A stretch of 64,000 nucleotides of DNA from an uncultured bacterium (GTDB lineage: Bacteria > Bacteroidota > Bacteroidia > Bacteroidales > Rikenellaceae). This document shows positions 1 to 9,131 of this stretch, piece after piece. A program made the translations under genes and the position numbers. Numbering within the stretch: the first letter of the stretch is position 1; each line of letters opens with the position of its first letter. The DNA lies in contig CAJMNH010000001.1 in assembly GCA_905214725.1 (NCBI GenBank), positions 186,001-250,000 on the forward strand. The letters are read 5' to 3'. Under the pieces are notes generated by a model. The model was not told the origin of the DNA. It worked only from the letters and a program-made list of their open reading frames with translations, and did not search any database.

Positions 1-1156
1 TACCGGCGGCTACCGCCGAGCCGACCACGCCGGCCACATTGGGACCCATGGCGTGCATCAGCAGATAGTTGGAACGATCGTATTTGATGCCGATGTCCTG
101 ACTTACGCGGGCTGCGGCCGGAACGGCCGATACGCCTGCATTACCGATCAGCGGGTTGATCTTATTGCCCTCCTTGAGGAAGAGGTTCATCAACTTCACG
201 AAGAGCACGCCGCCGGCCGTTGCGATGATGAACGACAATGCGCCCAGAATGAAGATGTAAACCGTTTTCGGCGTCAGGAAGACGTCGGCCTGCGTCGAAG
301 CGCCGACCGTAAGCCCGATCAGGATCGTCACGATGTCGATGAGCTGGTTGCCGGCCGTCGTCGCCAAACGCTTCACCACGCCGCTCTCTTTGAGCAGGTT
401 GCCCAAGAAAAGCATACCCAGCAGCGGAATGGCGTCGGGCACCACGAAGGTTGTGAGCAGGAAGCCGATGATGGGGAAGAGAATCTTCTCGGTCTGCGAC
501 ACGGCGCGCGGCGGACGCATCTTGATCAGACGCTCTTTCTGTGTCGTAAACAACCGCATCACGGGAGGTTGGATCACCGGCACGAGCGCCATGTAGGAGT
601 AGGCGCAGATGGCGATGGCTCCCATGTATTCGGGTGCGAGGCGGCCGGTAAGGAAAATGGCTGTCGGGCCGTCGGCGCCGCCGATAATGGCGATCGAACC
701 CGCTTCGTTTGCCGGAAATCCGAGCGCGAGCGCACCCATGTAGGCGGCGAAAATACCGATCTGGGCCGCAGCGCCGATCAACATCAGTTTGGGATTGGAA
801 AGCAGCGACGAGAAATCGGTCAGCGCTCCGACGCCGAGGAAAATCAGCGGCGGATAGATGCCGTAACGAACACCGAAATAGAGGTAGTTCATAACCGATC
901 CCTCTTCGTAAATGCCGATCAGGTGTCCCGACACCATCGGGATATTCCCCAGTATGATGCCGAATCCGATCGGCACCAAGAGCATCGGCTCGTACTTTTT
1001 CTTGATGGCCAGATAGAGCAGGAAGCAACCTACGAGGATCATAATGAGATACTTGTATCCGCCCTCCGTCGTGAAGAGGTTGGCGAATCCGGTCTCTCCC
1101 ATGAACTTCGAGATGCTTTCGCTCAGGAACGATGATGAAGTGAGGAATCCGAGCAT
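1..1156 (-). CDS. mmdB: Sodium ion-translocating decarboxylase, beta subunit (partial, C-terminus off window)
   Basis: Integral membrane subunit of a biotin-dependent, Na+-translocating decarboxylase (OadB/GcdB/MmdB family). In this family it decarboxylates carboxybiotin on the carrier subunit and couples this to Na+ export. The translation from the ATG at 1156 gives 385 codons with many hydrophobic segments and family motifs such as GGADGPTAIF, VIQPPVMR and, at the end, GPNVAGVVGSAVAAG. Only about ten C-terminal residues should be missing past base 1. It is the last gene of a minus-strand operon and starts 1 nt after the biotin carrier stop. The substrate is inferred from the neighbours (MmdA-type carboxyltransferase, mce, meaB) to be methylmalonyl-CoA; oxaloacetate or glutaconyl-CoA decarboxylases share this subunit. 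Confidence 0.93.
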   Translation of the reverse strand, partial: MLGFLTSSSFLSESISKFMGETGFANLFTTEGGYKYLIMILVGCFLLYLAIKKKYEPMLLVPIGFGIILGNIPMVSGHLIGIYEEGSVMNYLYFGVRYGIYPPLIFLGVGALTDFSSLLSNPKLMLIGAAAQIGIFAAYMGALALGFPANEAGSIAIIGGADGPTAIFLTGRLAPEYMGAIAICAYSYMALVPVIQPPVMRLFTTQKERLIKMRPPRAVSQTEKILFPIIGFLLTTFVVPDAIPLLGMLFLGNLLKESGVVKRLATTAGNQLIDIVTILIGLTVGASTQADVFLTPKTVYIFILGALSFIIATAGGVLFVKLMNLFLKEGNKINPLIGNAGVSAVPAAARVSQDIGIKYDRSNYLLMHAMGPNVAGVVGSAVAAG

Positions 1157-1157
1157 A

Positions 1158-1619
1158 CTATTCGATCGTAATTAGAACGGCTCCTTCCAGAACGGAATCG
1201 CCTCTGGTTACCTTGACGGATTTCACGACGCCGGCGCGGTCCGCGTCGATGTTGTTCTCCATTTTCATCGCTTCGAGAATCATCAGTGTCTGGCCGACGG
1301 CGATGGTATCGCCCTCCTTGATCTTGACGTCGAGGATAACGCCCGGCAGCGGGCTTTTGATCGGCGTCTCACCGGTCGAAACGGTTGCGGCGGCCGCAGC
1401 GGCGGGCTTGCCGACGGCAACCGTCGAAGGCTGCACGGGATGCGAGGCCGGAACGGCTGCGACCTGCGGCTTTTTGGAAACTGCCGGCTTTACGGTGCTT
1501 CCCTCCACTTCGACCTCGTAGGTAGCACCGTTTACGGTTACGTTGGCCGTGCTGTCGCCGTTGATCTCGATCGAAACTTTGTATTCGTTTCCGTTGATCT
1601 TGAAACTGTATTCTTTCAT
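1158..1619 (-). CDS. mmdC: Biotin carrier protein of the methylmalonyl-CoA decarboxylase
   Basis: A 153-residue acetyl/propionyl carrier. The N-terminal 45 residues form a small beta-rich region, residues 45-85 are an Ala/Pro/Val linker (a run of Ala near 74-78), and the C-terminal 70 residues are a biotinyl domain with the motif EAMKMEN, whose lysine (about K119) is the biotinylation site. The flexible linker is typical of subunits that swing biotin between a soluble carboxyltransferase and a membrane decarboxylase. It sits between the OadG-like subunit and the beta subunit, with 1 nt to the latter. Family assignment is firm; the partner enzyme is inferred from position. Confidence 0.95.
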   Translation of the reverse strand: MKEYSFKINGNEYKVSIEINGDSTANVTVNGATYEVEVEGSTVKPAVSKKPQVAAVPASHPVQPSTVAVGKPAAAAAATVSTGETPIKSPLPGVILDVKIKEGDTIAVGQTLMILEAMKMENNIDADRAGVVKSVKVTRGDSVLEGAVLITIE

Positions 1620-1640
1620 GTCTTTTTCGTAAAGGAATTA

Positions 1641-2042
1641 TTATTTACGTTCCGGCATCGGCGTCAAACCGTGGATTTTCGAGCTCCACGGCGAGTAGAC
1701 GCGGGCTACGCGGTTGATCGTGATCACGTCGCTCTCATGATCGTGCAGTTCGGCCTTATGAAGCTTTACGGCCAATGCGATCGCTGCGATCACCTCGCCG
1801 TTATCCATACTTACCTGTCCGGCCGTCTTGGAAGCGGCTTTCCGATTGGCGCTCTTGACCATCACTTTACCGAAAAGCCAGATCAGAAGCGCAAGCACGA
1901 TCAGCGCGGAAAGCACCACCGTTACTGATACGATGGCGACGTAGACTCCGTAAGGATCGTGTTCGAGAATCGTATCCGAACCTTTTGCGAAAAGCGCGGA
2001 TGTTCCGAACGTTGCGGCGGCTGTTAAAAAGAGACGTTTCAT
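1641..2042 (-). CDS. mmdD: OadG-like small membrane subunit of the decarboxylase
   Basis: A 133-residue protein with a hydrophobic N-terminus and one strong membrane segment at about residues 33-58 (VYVAIVSVTVVLSALIVLAL), followed by a charged cytoplasmic tail. This is the layout of the OadG/MmdD subunit, which ties the carboxyltransferase to the membrane beta subunit. It begins 1 nt after the mmdA stop and precedes the biotin carrier gene, the usual position. Sequence identity in this subunit is low in general, so the call rests on topology and operon position. The residues MKRLFLTAAATFGTSALFA could be a cleaved signal peptide. Confidence 0.82.
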   Translation of the reverse strand: MKRLFLTAAATFGTSALFAKGSDTILEHDPYGVYVAIVSVTVVLSALIVLALLIWLFGKVMVKSANRKAASKTAGQVSMDNGEVIAAIALAVKLHKAELHDHESDVITINRVARVYSPWSSKIHGLTPMPERK

Positions 2043-2043
2043 G

Positions 2044-3606
<1,563 letters not shown>

Positions 3607-3622
3607 GGTTGTCGTAGTTAGA

Positions 3623-4033
3623 TTAGTTGTTCTTGTCCTCGCAAAGTTCGGTCAGAATGCCCTGCGTCGATTTCGGGTGCAGGAATGCGATGGTCATACC
3701 CTCGGCGCCTTTGCGCGGAGTCTTGTCGATCAAGCGGATGCCTTTGGCTTCGGCGTCGGCCAACTGCTCCTCGATGTTCTTGACGGCGAGCGCCATGTGA
3801 TGGATGCCGATGCCGCGTTTCTCGATGAACCCGGCAATCGTCGAATCCTCCGAAGTCGGTTCGAGCAACTCGATCTTGGTCTGGCCCAGTTTGAAGAATG
3901 CCGTGCGAACCTTCTGGTCGGGCACTTCCTCGATTGCGTAACACTTCAGACCCAATACGTTCTCCCAGTAGGGGATCGCTTCATCGAGGCTCTTCACTGC
4001 GATACCAAGATGCTCAATGTGAGATACTTCCAT
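3623..4033 (-). CDS. mce: Methylmalonyl-CoA epimerase
   Basis: A 136-residue vicinal-oxygen-chelate protein that interconverts (R)- and (S)-methylmalonyl-CoA. It has the two VOC repeats with metal-ligand candidates in IEHLGIAV (His near residue 8), GIHHMAL and the C-terminal GILTELCE (Glu). The length matches the family. It is the first gene of the minus-strand mce-mmdA-OadG-carrier-beta operon. The epimerase makes the S isomer used by the decarboxylase from the R isomer made by the B12-dependent mutase. The mutase genes are not in this window, but meaB, its chaperone, is 0.8 kb away on the other strand. Confidence 0.95.
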   Translation of the reverse strand: MEVSHIEHLGIAVKSLDEAIPYWENVLGLKCYAIEEVPDQKVRTAFFKLGQTKIELLEPTSEDSTIAGFIEKRGIGIHHMALAVKNIEEQLADAEAKGIRLIDKTPRKGAEGMTIAFLHPKSTQGILTELCEDKNN

Positions 4034-4098
4034 AACAAAGAATTTTTATTGTAGGTTGTTGAAATTTGAAATCTTCTCCGCGCCCGTTTTTGCGCACA

Positions 4099-4106
4099 CA
4101 AAAGTA
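4099..4106 (-). promoter_or_regulatory. Candidate -7 box of the mce-mmd operon
   Basis: On the minus strand the sequence TACTTTTG fits the Bacteroidetes TAnnTTTG box, 65 nt upstream of the mce ATG. No TTG lies at the ideal distance; the upstream stretch is AT-rich. The 289-nt gap between mce and the plus-strand gene at 4323 holds no other feature I can support. Confidence 0.4.
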
Positions 4107-4322
4107 ATTCTAATATTTTAAAAAACATAATTATTTGAGGGAAATATCTTCGAAAAATCTTATCCGAACGGCCTTTACCGGTATTTGCAGGGGTCTTTTC
4201 AGCTATCGAAGACATTCTTTGCCGCTATTTCCCTGCCTGCCGGCAAAGGCCCCGAACCGAAAACGGGTGAAAAATTAGCGCGAAAGGCAAAAAATCGTTA
4301 TCTTCGCTGCAAAACAACGGCT

Positions 4323-4784
4323 ATGAAACGTATCTTTCCTGCTCTGTTCTTTCTGTTGTCGTGGGCGATAACCGCCGCGGCGCAGAATGTCGCGCTGGGT
4401 GAAAAGACCCCCGATCTGAAAGTCAAATCGTGGCTGGACAATCGTGCGCCCGTACAGGGACGGACGACCCTACTTGTCTTTTTTCATTCCGCGAGCCGTC
4501 CGTCCGTCGAATCGCTTGCCGATCTGCAATCGTTGGGTCGGAAATTCCGCGATCGGGTCAACGTCGTAGTCGTTGCAAAGGAGAGCCCCGAAGCCGTCGG
4601 AGCGATTGTCAGACCTTATGCCGAGGGCAATCTGACGGTTGCGTTCGACGACAACGGCCGCAGTTTTACCGCCTACGATGTCCAATACCTGCCTTTTGGT
4701 GTGCTGATCTCGCCGAAAGGGCGTGCGCTGTGGATGGGAAATCCCCGTCAGCTGACCGAAGCGATACTTGAGTCAAATCTTTAA
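4323..4784 (+). CDS. Exported thioredoxin-fold protein without a CxxC motif
   Basis: A 153-residue protein. The start ATG at 4323 was chosen because it gives a clean signal peptide (MKRIFPALFFLLSWAITAAAQ). The mature part resembles TlpA/redoxin proteins (LGEKTPDLKVKSWL, then TTLLVFFHSASRPSVES, a VNVVVVAKES strand, and YLPFGVLISPKG with a cis-Pro-like loop). The redox motif is replaced by HSASRPS, so there is no CxxC and thiol-disulfide chemistry is unlikely; the role is unknown. It ends 6 nt before meaB and may be cotranscribed with it. A TATCTTCG sequence about 20 nt upstream of the ATG may be a weak promoter. Confidence 0.75.
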   Translation: MKRIFPALFFLLSWAITAAAQNVALGEKTPDLKVKSWLDNRAPVQGRTTLLVFFHSASRPSVESLADLQSLGRKFRDRVNVVVVAKESPEAVGAIVRPYAEGNLTVAFDDNGRSFTAYDVQYLPFGVLISPKGRALWMGNPRQLTEAILESNL

Positions 4785-4790
4785 AACCGT

Positions 4791-5909
4791 ATGAGTTTCA
4801 CAAAAATAGATCACTACGAAAAAGAGTATGTAGATCATCATCACGATTCGGCCCTTTCCGTAACGGACGGCGTTGCCGATCAGCCCATCGTCAACCCTTA
4901 TTTCGTCCGTAAAAAGAAGCATCGCCTTTCGACCGAGGAGTATGTGAAGGGTATTCTGGAAGGAAACATCACTACGCTTTCGCAAGCCATCACCCTGATC
5001 GAAAGCAGCAATCCCGACCATTACGCGCAGGCGCAGGAGATTATCGAACGGTGTCTGCCCCATGCCGGACGGTCGGTTCGCATCGGCATCACCGGCGTAC
5101 CGGGGGCGGGCAAGTCGACCTTTATCGAGGCGGTCGGCAATATGGTTACGTCATTGCGGCATAAATTGGCCGTGCTGGCCATCGACCCCAGTTCGGAGCG
5201 CAGCGGCGGATCGATTTTGGGCGACAAGACCCGTATGGAAAGTATCTCGGCCAATCCCGACGTCTTCATCCGGCCTTCGCCGTCGGCGGGTTCGCTGGGC
5301 GGGGTGGCGCGCAAGACGCGCGAGACGATCGTGCTGTGCGAAGCGGCGGGCTTCGACGTGATCTTCATCGAAACGGTGGGAGTCGGCCAGTCGGAGACGG
5401 CCGTGCATTCGATGGTGGATCTCTTCATGTTGTTGCAGATTTCGGGCGCCGGCGACGAGTTGCAGGGCATCAAACGCGGCATTATGGAGATGGCCGATCT
5501 AATGGTTATCACCAAGGCCGACGGCGAAAACATCCATAAGGCCGAACTGGCGAAAACTCAGTTTCAGGGCGCATTGCGGCTCTTCCCCGTTTCCGAATCG
5601 GAGTGGCGGCCCAAAGTCTATACCTGTTCGGCCGTCTCGGGTGCGGGTCTCGAAGAGGTATGGAAAGGCGTCGAGGAGTTTTTGGATCACACGCAGGCCA
5701 ACGGTTTTTTCAGGCATAACCGCAACCGGCAGAACAAGTATTGGATGTACGAGACGATCGACGAAACGCTGAGAAACAGTTTCTATCAGGATCCGCGCAT
5801 CGAAGGCGAGATCGCCGTGCTCGAACGGCAGGTGCTCGACGACAAGCTCAGTTCGTTCATCGCCGCCAAGCGGCTGCTCGATCTCTATTTCGCCGAAAAA
5901 TCGAAATAG
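4791..5909 (+). CDS. meaB: Methylmalonyl-CoA mutase-associated GTPase MeaB
   Basis: A 372-residue G3E-family GTPase (MeaB/ArgK). Such proteins guard B12 loading and reactivation of methylmalonyl-CoA mutase. Visible features are the Walker A GVPGAGKST (about residues 102-110), the DPSSERSGGSILGDKTRM region, the FIETVGVGQSE switch, and the GTP-specificity motif ITKADG. The first about 50 residues, rich in His and charge, form an N-terminal extension. It lies next to the mce-mmd operon on the opposite strand, which supports a role in the succinate-propionate route. Length and motifs are normal. Confidence 0.95.
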   Translation: MSFTKIDHYEKEYVDHHHDSALSVTDGVADQPIVNPYFVRKKKHRLSTEEYVKGILEGNITTLSQAITLIESSNPDHYAQAQEIIERCLPHAGRSVRIGITGVPGAGKSTFIEAVGNMVTSLRHKLAVLAIDPSSERSGGSILGDKTRMESISANPDVFIRPSPSAGSLGGVARKTRETIVLCEAAGFDVIFIETVGVGQSETAVHSMVDLFMLLQISGAGDELQGIKRGIMEMADLMVITKADGENIHKAELAKTQFQGALRLFPVSESEWRPKVYTCSAVSGAGLEEVWKGVEEFLDHTQANGFFRHNRNRQNKYWMYETIDETLRNSFYQDPRIEGEIAVLERQVLDDKLSSFIAAKRLLDLYFAEKSK

Positions 5910-6004
5910 CGCGTTGCCGTTTTATGATAATGAGCTATCCGTCTTCCGAAAGGGGGCGGATATGCTTGTTTTCGGGGTTGAATGTTTTTATTTTTAGGAC
6001 GATG

Positions 6005-6035
6005 TTGCCGTTCTCGAAAATTATTACTATCTTTG
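6005..6035 (+). promoter_or_regulatory. Promoter of the rplM-rpsI operon
   Basis: TTG at 6005-6007 and TATCTTTG at 6028-6035 are 20 nt apart, an exact match to the Bacteroidetes vegetative promoter. The mRNA would have a leader of about 55 nt before the GTG start at 6097, with a small hairpin (CCCG / CGGG) near its 5' end. Confidence 0.7.
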
Positions 6036-6096
6036 CGCACCCGTAAAAGCGGGATTTGGATCAATTAACAACAAGTATTAATTAAACGTAAACAAA

Positions 6097-6552
6097 GTGG
6101 ATTCATTAAGCTACAAAACCATCTCGGCCAATGCAGCTACCGTCACCAAGGAGTGGGTGGTGATAGATGCGACGAACGAGGTGTTGGGACGTCTTGCATC
6201 GCAGATCGCCAAGATCCTCCGCGGCAAGAACAAGCCCAGCTACACGCCCCACGTCGATTGCGGTGACTACGTCATCGTCGTCAATGCGGAGAAGGTGAAG
6301 CTCACGGGCGACAAGATGACCGGAAAGGTCTATGTACGACACACGGGTTATCCCGGCGGCCAGCGTTTCGCAACCGCGGCGGACTACCTGAAGAAGAAGC
6401 CGGAGTTCGTGATCGAAGAGGCCGTTCGCGGCATGCTTCCCAAGACCCGTCTGGGCGAGGCGATCTTCAAGAACCTCAAGGTGTACGCCGGTGCGGAGCA
6501 TCCGCATGCCGCGCAGAACCCCAAAGCAATTAAGTTGAACGAGATTAAGTAA
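6097..6552 (+). CDS. rplM: 50S ribosomal protein L13
   Basis: A 151-residue ribosomal protein L13. Family motifs are present: WVVIDATNEVLGRLASQIA at the N-terminus, VNAEKVKLTGDK, HTGYPGG and GMLPKTRLG. The start appears to be the GTG at 6097; no ATG gives a full-length protein, and starting later would remove conserved sequence. It heads the rplM-rpsI pair, with 7 nt to rpsI. Confidence 0.97.
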   Translation: MDSLSYKTISANAATVTKEWVVIDATNEVLGRLASQIAKILRGKNKPSYTPHVDCGDYVIVVNAEKVKLTGDKMTGKVYVRHTGYPGGQRFATAADYLKKKPEFVIEEAVRGMLPKTRLGEAIFKNLKVYAGAEHPHAAQNPKAIKLNEIK

Positions 6553-6559
6553 GAAGAGT

Positions 6560-6946
6560 ATGGAAATTGTAAACACCGTAGGTCGACGTAAGGCCGCTGT
6601 CGCCCGCGTTTTCGTAAAACCGGGTAAAGGTCAGATTACAATCAACCGTAAGGCTCTCGAGGCATACTTCCCGCTCGATATCCTGCAGTTCCAGGTGAAG
6701 CAGCCCCTGCTGGCTACCAACACCGTCGAGAACTACGACATCGTCATCAATCTCGATGGCGGCGGTATCAAGGGACAGGCCGAGGCCGCTCGTCTGGGCA
6801 TCGCACGCGCACTGTGCGAAATTGACGCTGAGATGCGTCCGGTGCTGAAGAAGGCCGGATTCCTCACACGCGACCCGCGCGAGGTTGAGCGTAAGAAGCC
6901 GGGTCAGCCGGGCGCACGTCGCAAGTTCCAGTTCAGTAAGCGTTAA
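6560..6946 (+). CDS. rpsI: 30S ribosomal protein S9
   Basis: A 128-residue S9 protein, normal length. It shows VGRRKAAVARVFVKPG near the N-terminus and the basic C-terminal tail ending KFQFSKR, which reaches the P-site in ribosomes of the family. It follows rplM by 7 nt and is followed by a 171-nt structured leader before rpsB. Confidence 0.97.
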   Translation: MEIVNTVGRRKAAVARVFVKPGKGQITINRKALEAYFPLDILQFQVKQPLLATNTVENYDIVINLDGGGIKGQAEAARLGIARALCEIDAEMRPVLKKAGFLTRDPREVERKKPGQPGARRKFQFSKR

Positions 6947-6947
6947 T

Positions 6948-7083
6948 CTTACCGGACGGATTTTCGGCATGCACGACGCGGGTTTCAAATCCGTAAGACC
7001 ACATAATAATATATGTCTACTTGCAGATTGCCCCGTCGCGGAAAACTTCACGGATTGGCTCGGTCCACTACCGGGAAGTTGAC
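6948..7083 (+). other. Structured leader between rpsI and rpsB
   Basis: Two stem-loops can be drawn in this 171-nt gap. The first pairs ACGGATTT (6956-6963) with AAATCCGT (6987-6994), with TCTT/AAGA further out. The second pairs AACTT (about 7044) with AAGTT (about 7076-7080) around an inner CTCGGT/ACCGGG stem. No U-tract follows either, so they are not typical terminators. The position fits an autoregulatory leader for S2, as known for rpsB in other bacteria; this is inference. Confidence 0.4.
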
Positions 7084-7117
7084 AGAAAGAGAATTAAAAT
7101 TAAAAAGTTGAATTAAA

Positions 7118-8062
7118 ATGTCACGTACAGATTTTAATACATTATTGGAGGCCGGCGCACACTTCGGTCACTTGAAGCGTAAGTGGAACCCCAAAATGGC
7201 TCCCTACATCTTCATGGAGAAGAACGGCATTCACATCATCGACCTGCACAAGACCGTGCTCAAAATCGATGAAGCCGCTGCTGCCATCAAGCAGATCGCA
7301 AAGAGCGGTCGCCGCGTGTTGTTCGTAGCCACCAAGAAACAAGCCAAGGATATTGTTGCCGAAAAGGTGGCAGCTATCGGCATGCCTTACGTTACCGAAC
7401 GTTGGGCCGGCGGTATGCTTACCAATTTCCCCACGATACGTAAAGCCGTCAAGAAGATGGCGACCATCGACAAGATGAACGCCGACGGCACATTTAATAA
7501 TTTCTCCAAGCGCGAGAAGCTCCAGATCGAACGCCAGCGCGCGAAGCTGGAGAAGAACCTCGGCTCCATCGCCGACCTGACCCGTCTTCCGGCGGCCCTG
7601 TTCGTGGTCGACGTGATGAAGGAGTCCAATGCGGTCAAAGAGGCCAAACGATTGAATATCCCCGTATTTGCAATAGTAGATACTTGTTGTGATCCAACCG
7701 ACATCGATTACGTTATTCCTGCAAATGACGATGCGTCGAATTCAATCGCCGTAATTCTGGAAGCCATCTGCGCCGCTGTGGCCGAGGGTACCGAGGAGCG
7801 CCGTCTCGAAAAGGAGAAGGAGGCTCAGGAGGGTGTTGTCGCCGAGGAGGAAGGCGCTCCCAAGAAGGAGAGCAAGCCCCGCATCAAGAAGGCCGTGAAG
7901 GCTACGATTGATGCCGAGGAGGCTGCCGTAGCGGAGGTTGTCGCTGCGACCGAGCAGGTCGAGGCCGCCGCTGAAAACGTTGCCGTTGCAGCCGAGGAAG
8001 TCGAAGCCGCCGCTGAGAATGTTGAAGCGGCAGTCGAGAAAATCGAGGCGCAGGCTGAGTAA
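7118..8062 (+). CDS. rpsB: 30S ribosomal protein S2 with long acidic C-terminal tail
   Basis: A 314-residue S2 protein. Residues 1-225 are the normal fold (LLEAGAHFGHLKRKWNPKM, FVATKKQAKDIV, RWAGGMLTNF, PALFVVDVMKE, IPVFAIVDTCCDP). The last about 85 residues are an extension of low complexity: a KE-rich segment followed by Ala/Glu/Val heptad-like repeats (VEAAAENV appears twice), probably a helix or coiled coil. The typical protein is about 240-260 residues. It is followed 48 nt later by tsf, the conserved rpsB-tsf pair. Confidence 0.97.
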   Translation: MSRTDFNTLLEAGAHFGHLKRKWNPKMAPYIFMEKNGIHIIDLHKTVLKIDEAAAAIKQIAKSGRRVLFVATKKQAKDIVAEKVAAIGMPYVTERWAGGMLTNFPTIRKAVKKMATIDKMNADGTFNNFSKREKLQIERQRAKLEKNLGSIADLTRLPAALFVVDVMKESNAVKEAKRLNIPVFAIVDTCCDPTDIDYVIPANDDASNSIAVILEAICAAVAEGTEERRLEKEKEAQEGVVAEEEGAPKKESKPRIKKAVKATIDAEEAAVAEVVAATEQVEAAAENVAVAAEEVEAAAENVEAAVEKIEAQAE

Positions 8063-8110
8063 CTCCGATGAGAAATCAGTAACTACACTTTATTAAAAGA
8101 AAGGATAATT

Positions 8111-8941
8111 ATGGAAATCAAAGCTGCTGATGTAATGAAGCTCCGCAAGATGACCGGCGCCGGCATGATGGATTGCAAGAATGCACTCATGGAGGCCGAA
8201 GGCGATTTTGCGCGCGCTCAGGACATCATCCGAGAGAAGGGTAAGCTGGTCGTTGCCAAACGTGCCGAGCGTAACGCTTCGGAGGGTGTCGTCGTAACGC
8301 GTATCGTGGGCACGAAAGCCTACATGCTGTGCCTCGCTTGCGAGACCGACTTCGTTGCTCAGAACGCCGAGTTTGCCGCATCGGCCAATGCGATGATCGA
8401 AATCGCCGTTGCCGCCGACGCAGCCGACAAGGATGCGCTGATGGCCGTGAAGAACGCGGAAGGCCGCACCGTCGACGAGATGGTGACCGAGAAATCGGGC
8501 CAGACCGGTGAAAAGGTCGAATTGGCTTATTACGCTCGTATCGAGGCTCCTTATTGCCATTCGTACGTACACTTCAACAAGAAGCTGGGTACGATTCTGG
8601 GCTTCAACAAGCCCGTTCCCGAAGAGGTGGCCCATGCGGTCGCCATGCAGGCAACGGCAATGGCTCCGATCGCGATCGACGTCGCCGATTGCCCGGCCGA
8701 CGTAGTTGCGCACGAGCGTCAGATCGCCATCGAGGCGATGAAGCAGGATCCGAAGAACGCCAACAAACCCGAAGCTATTCTTGAAAAGATCGCCGAAGGC
8801 AAGATGCGCAAGTTCTTCGAGGAGAATACGCTCCTGAATCAGGAATTGGTCGGTGAGAAAAAGACCATCGCCCAGTATATCCAAGAAGCGGATAAGGAGG
8901 CTACCGTTATTGCTTACAAGCGTTTCGCGCTCGAGGCATAA
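8111..8941 (+). CDS. tsf: Elongation factor Ts
   Basis: A 276-residue EF-Ts, the nucleotide exchange factor for EF-Tu. The N-terminal UBA-like part (VMKLRKMTGAGMMDCKNAL) and the TDFVAQN motif that contacts EF-Tu are present, with two core dimerisation halves after them. It follows rpsB and ends just before a hairpin at 8968-8988, so rpsB-tsf is likely one transcript. Confidence 0.97.
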   Translation: MEIKAADVMKLRKMTGAGMMDCKNALMEAEGDFARAQDIIREKGKLVVAKRAERNASEGVVVTRIVGTKAYMLCLACETDFVAQNAEFAASANAMIEIAVAADAADKDALMAVKNAEGRTVDEMVTEKSGQTGEKVELAYYARIEAPYCHSYVHFNKKLGTILGFNKPVPEEVAHAVAMQATAMAPIAIDVADCPADVVAHERQIAIEAMKQDPKNANKPEAILEKIAEGKMRKFFEENTLLNQELVGEKKTIAQYIQEADKEATVIAYKRFALEA

Positions 8942-8967
8942 ACGGATAACTTTCCTTGCGAATGACG

Positions 8968-8988
8968 GCCGACCCGAATAGGGTCGGC
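8968..8988 (+). terminator. Hairpin after tsf
   Basis: GCCGACCC and GGGTCGGC form a perfect 8-bp stem with a 5-nt loop, 26 nt after the tsf stop. The following TGTTGTCGTTT is only moderately T-rich, so the terminator call is probable rather than certain. Confidence 0.55.
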
Positions 8989-9029
8989 TGTTGTCGTTTC
9001 ATGGGAATTCCTTTTTCAGCGAAAAATCT

Positions 9030-9037
9030 TATCTTTG
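9030..9037 (+). promoter_or_regulatory. -7 box upstream of the C1 peptidase gene
   Basis: TATCTTTG matches the Bacteroidetes -7 box. It predicts a leader of about 90 nt before the ATG at 9132. No TTG at the ideal distance is obvious. Confidence 0.5.
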
Positions 9038-9131
9038 CAGGAAATAAACCTTCGCTTGGGAGACCCTGCGGGGTTTGCCGAAACCTTTGTTTTACATCGG
9101 TTCGTTCAAGAGCCGAACCCACTTCGATACT

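Noticed and set aside
162..1028. Long minus-strand frame in the decarboxylase beta gene region
   Set aside because: It is a wrong-frame reading rich in Arg/His; the true frame gives the conserved OadB protein from 1156 to past base 1.
6975..6995. GGGTTTCAAATCC resembling a tRNA T-arm between rpsI and rpsB
   Set aside because: It has one base too many for a T-loop and no acceptor or anticodon stems can be drawn; it is better explained as part of a stem-loop.
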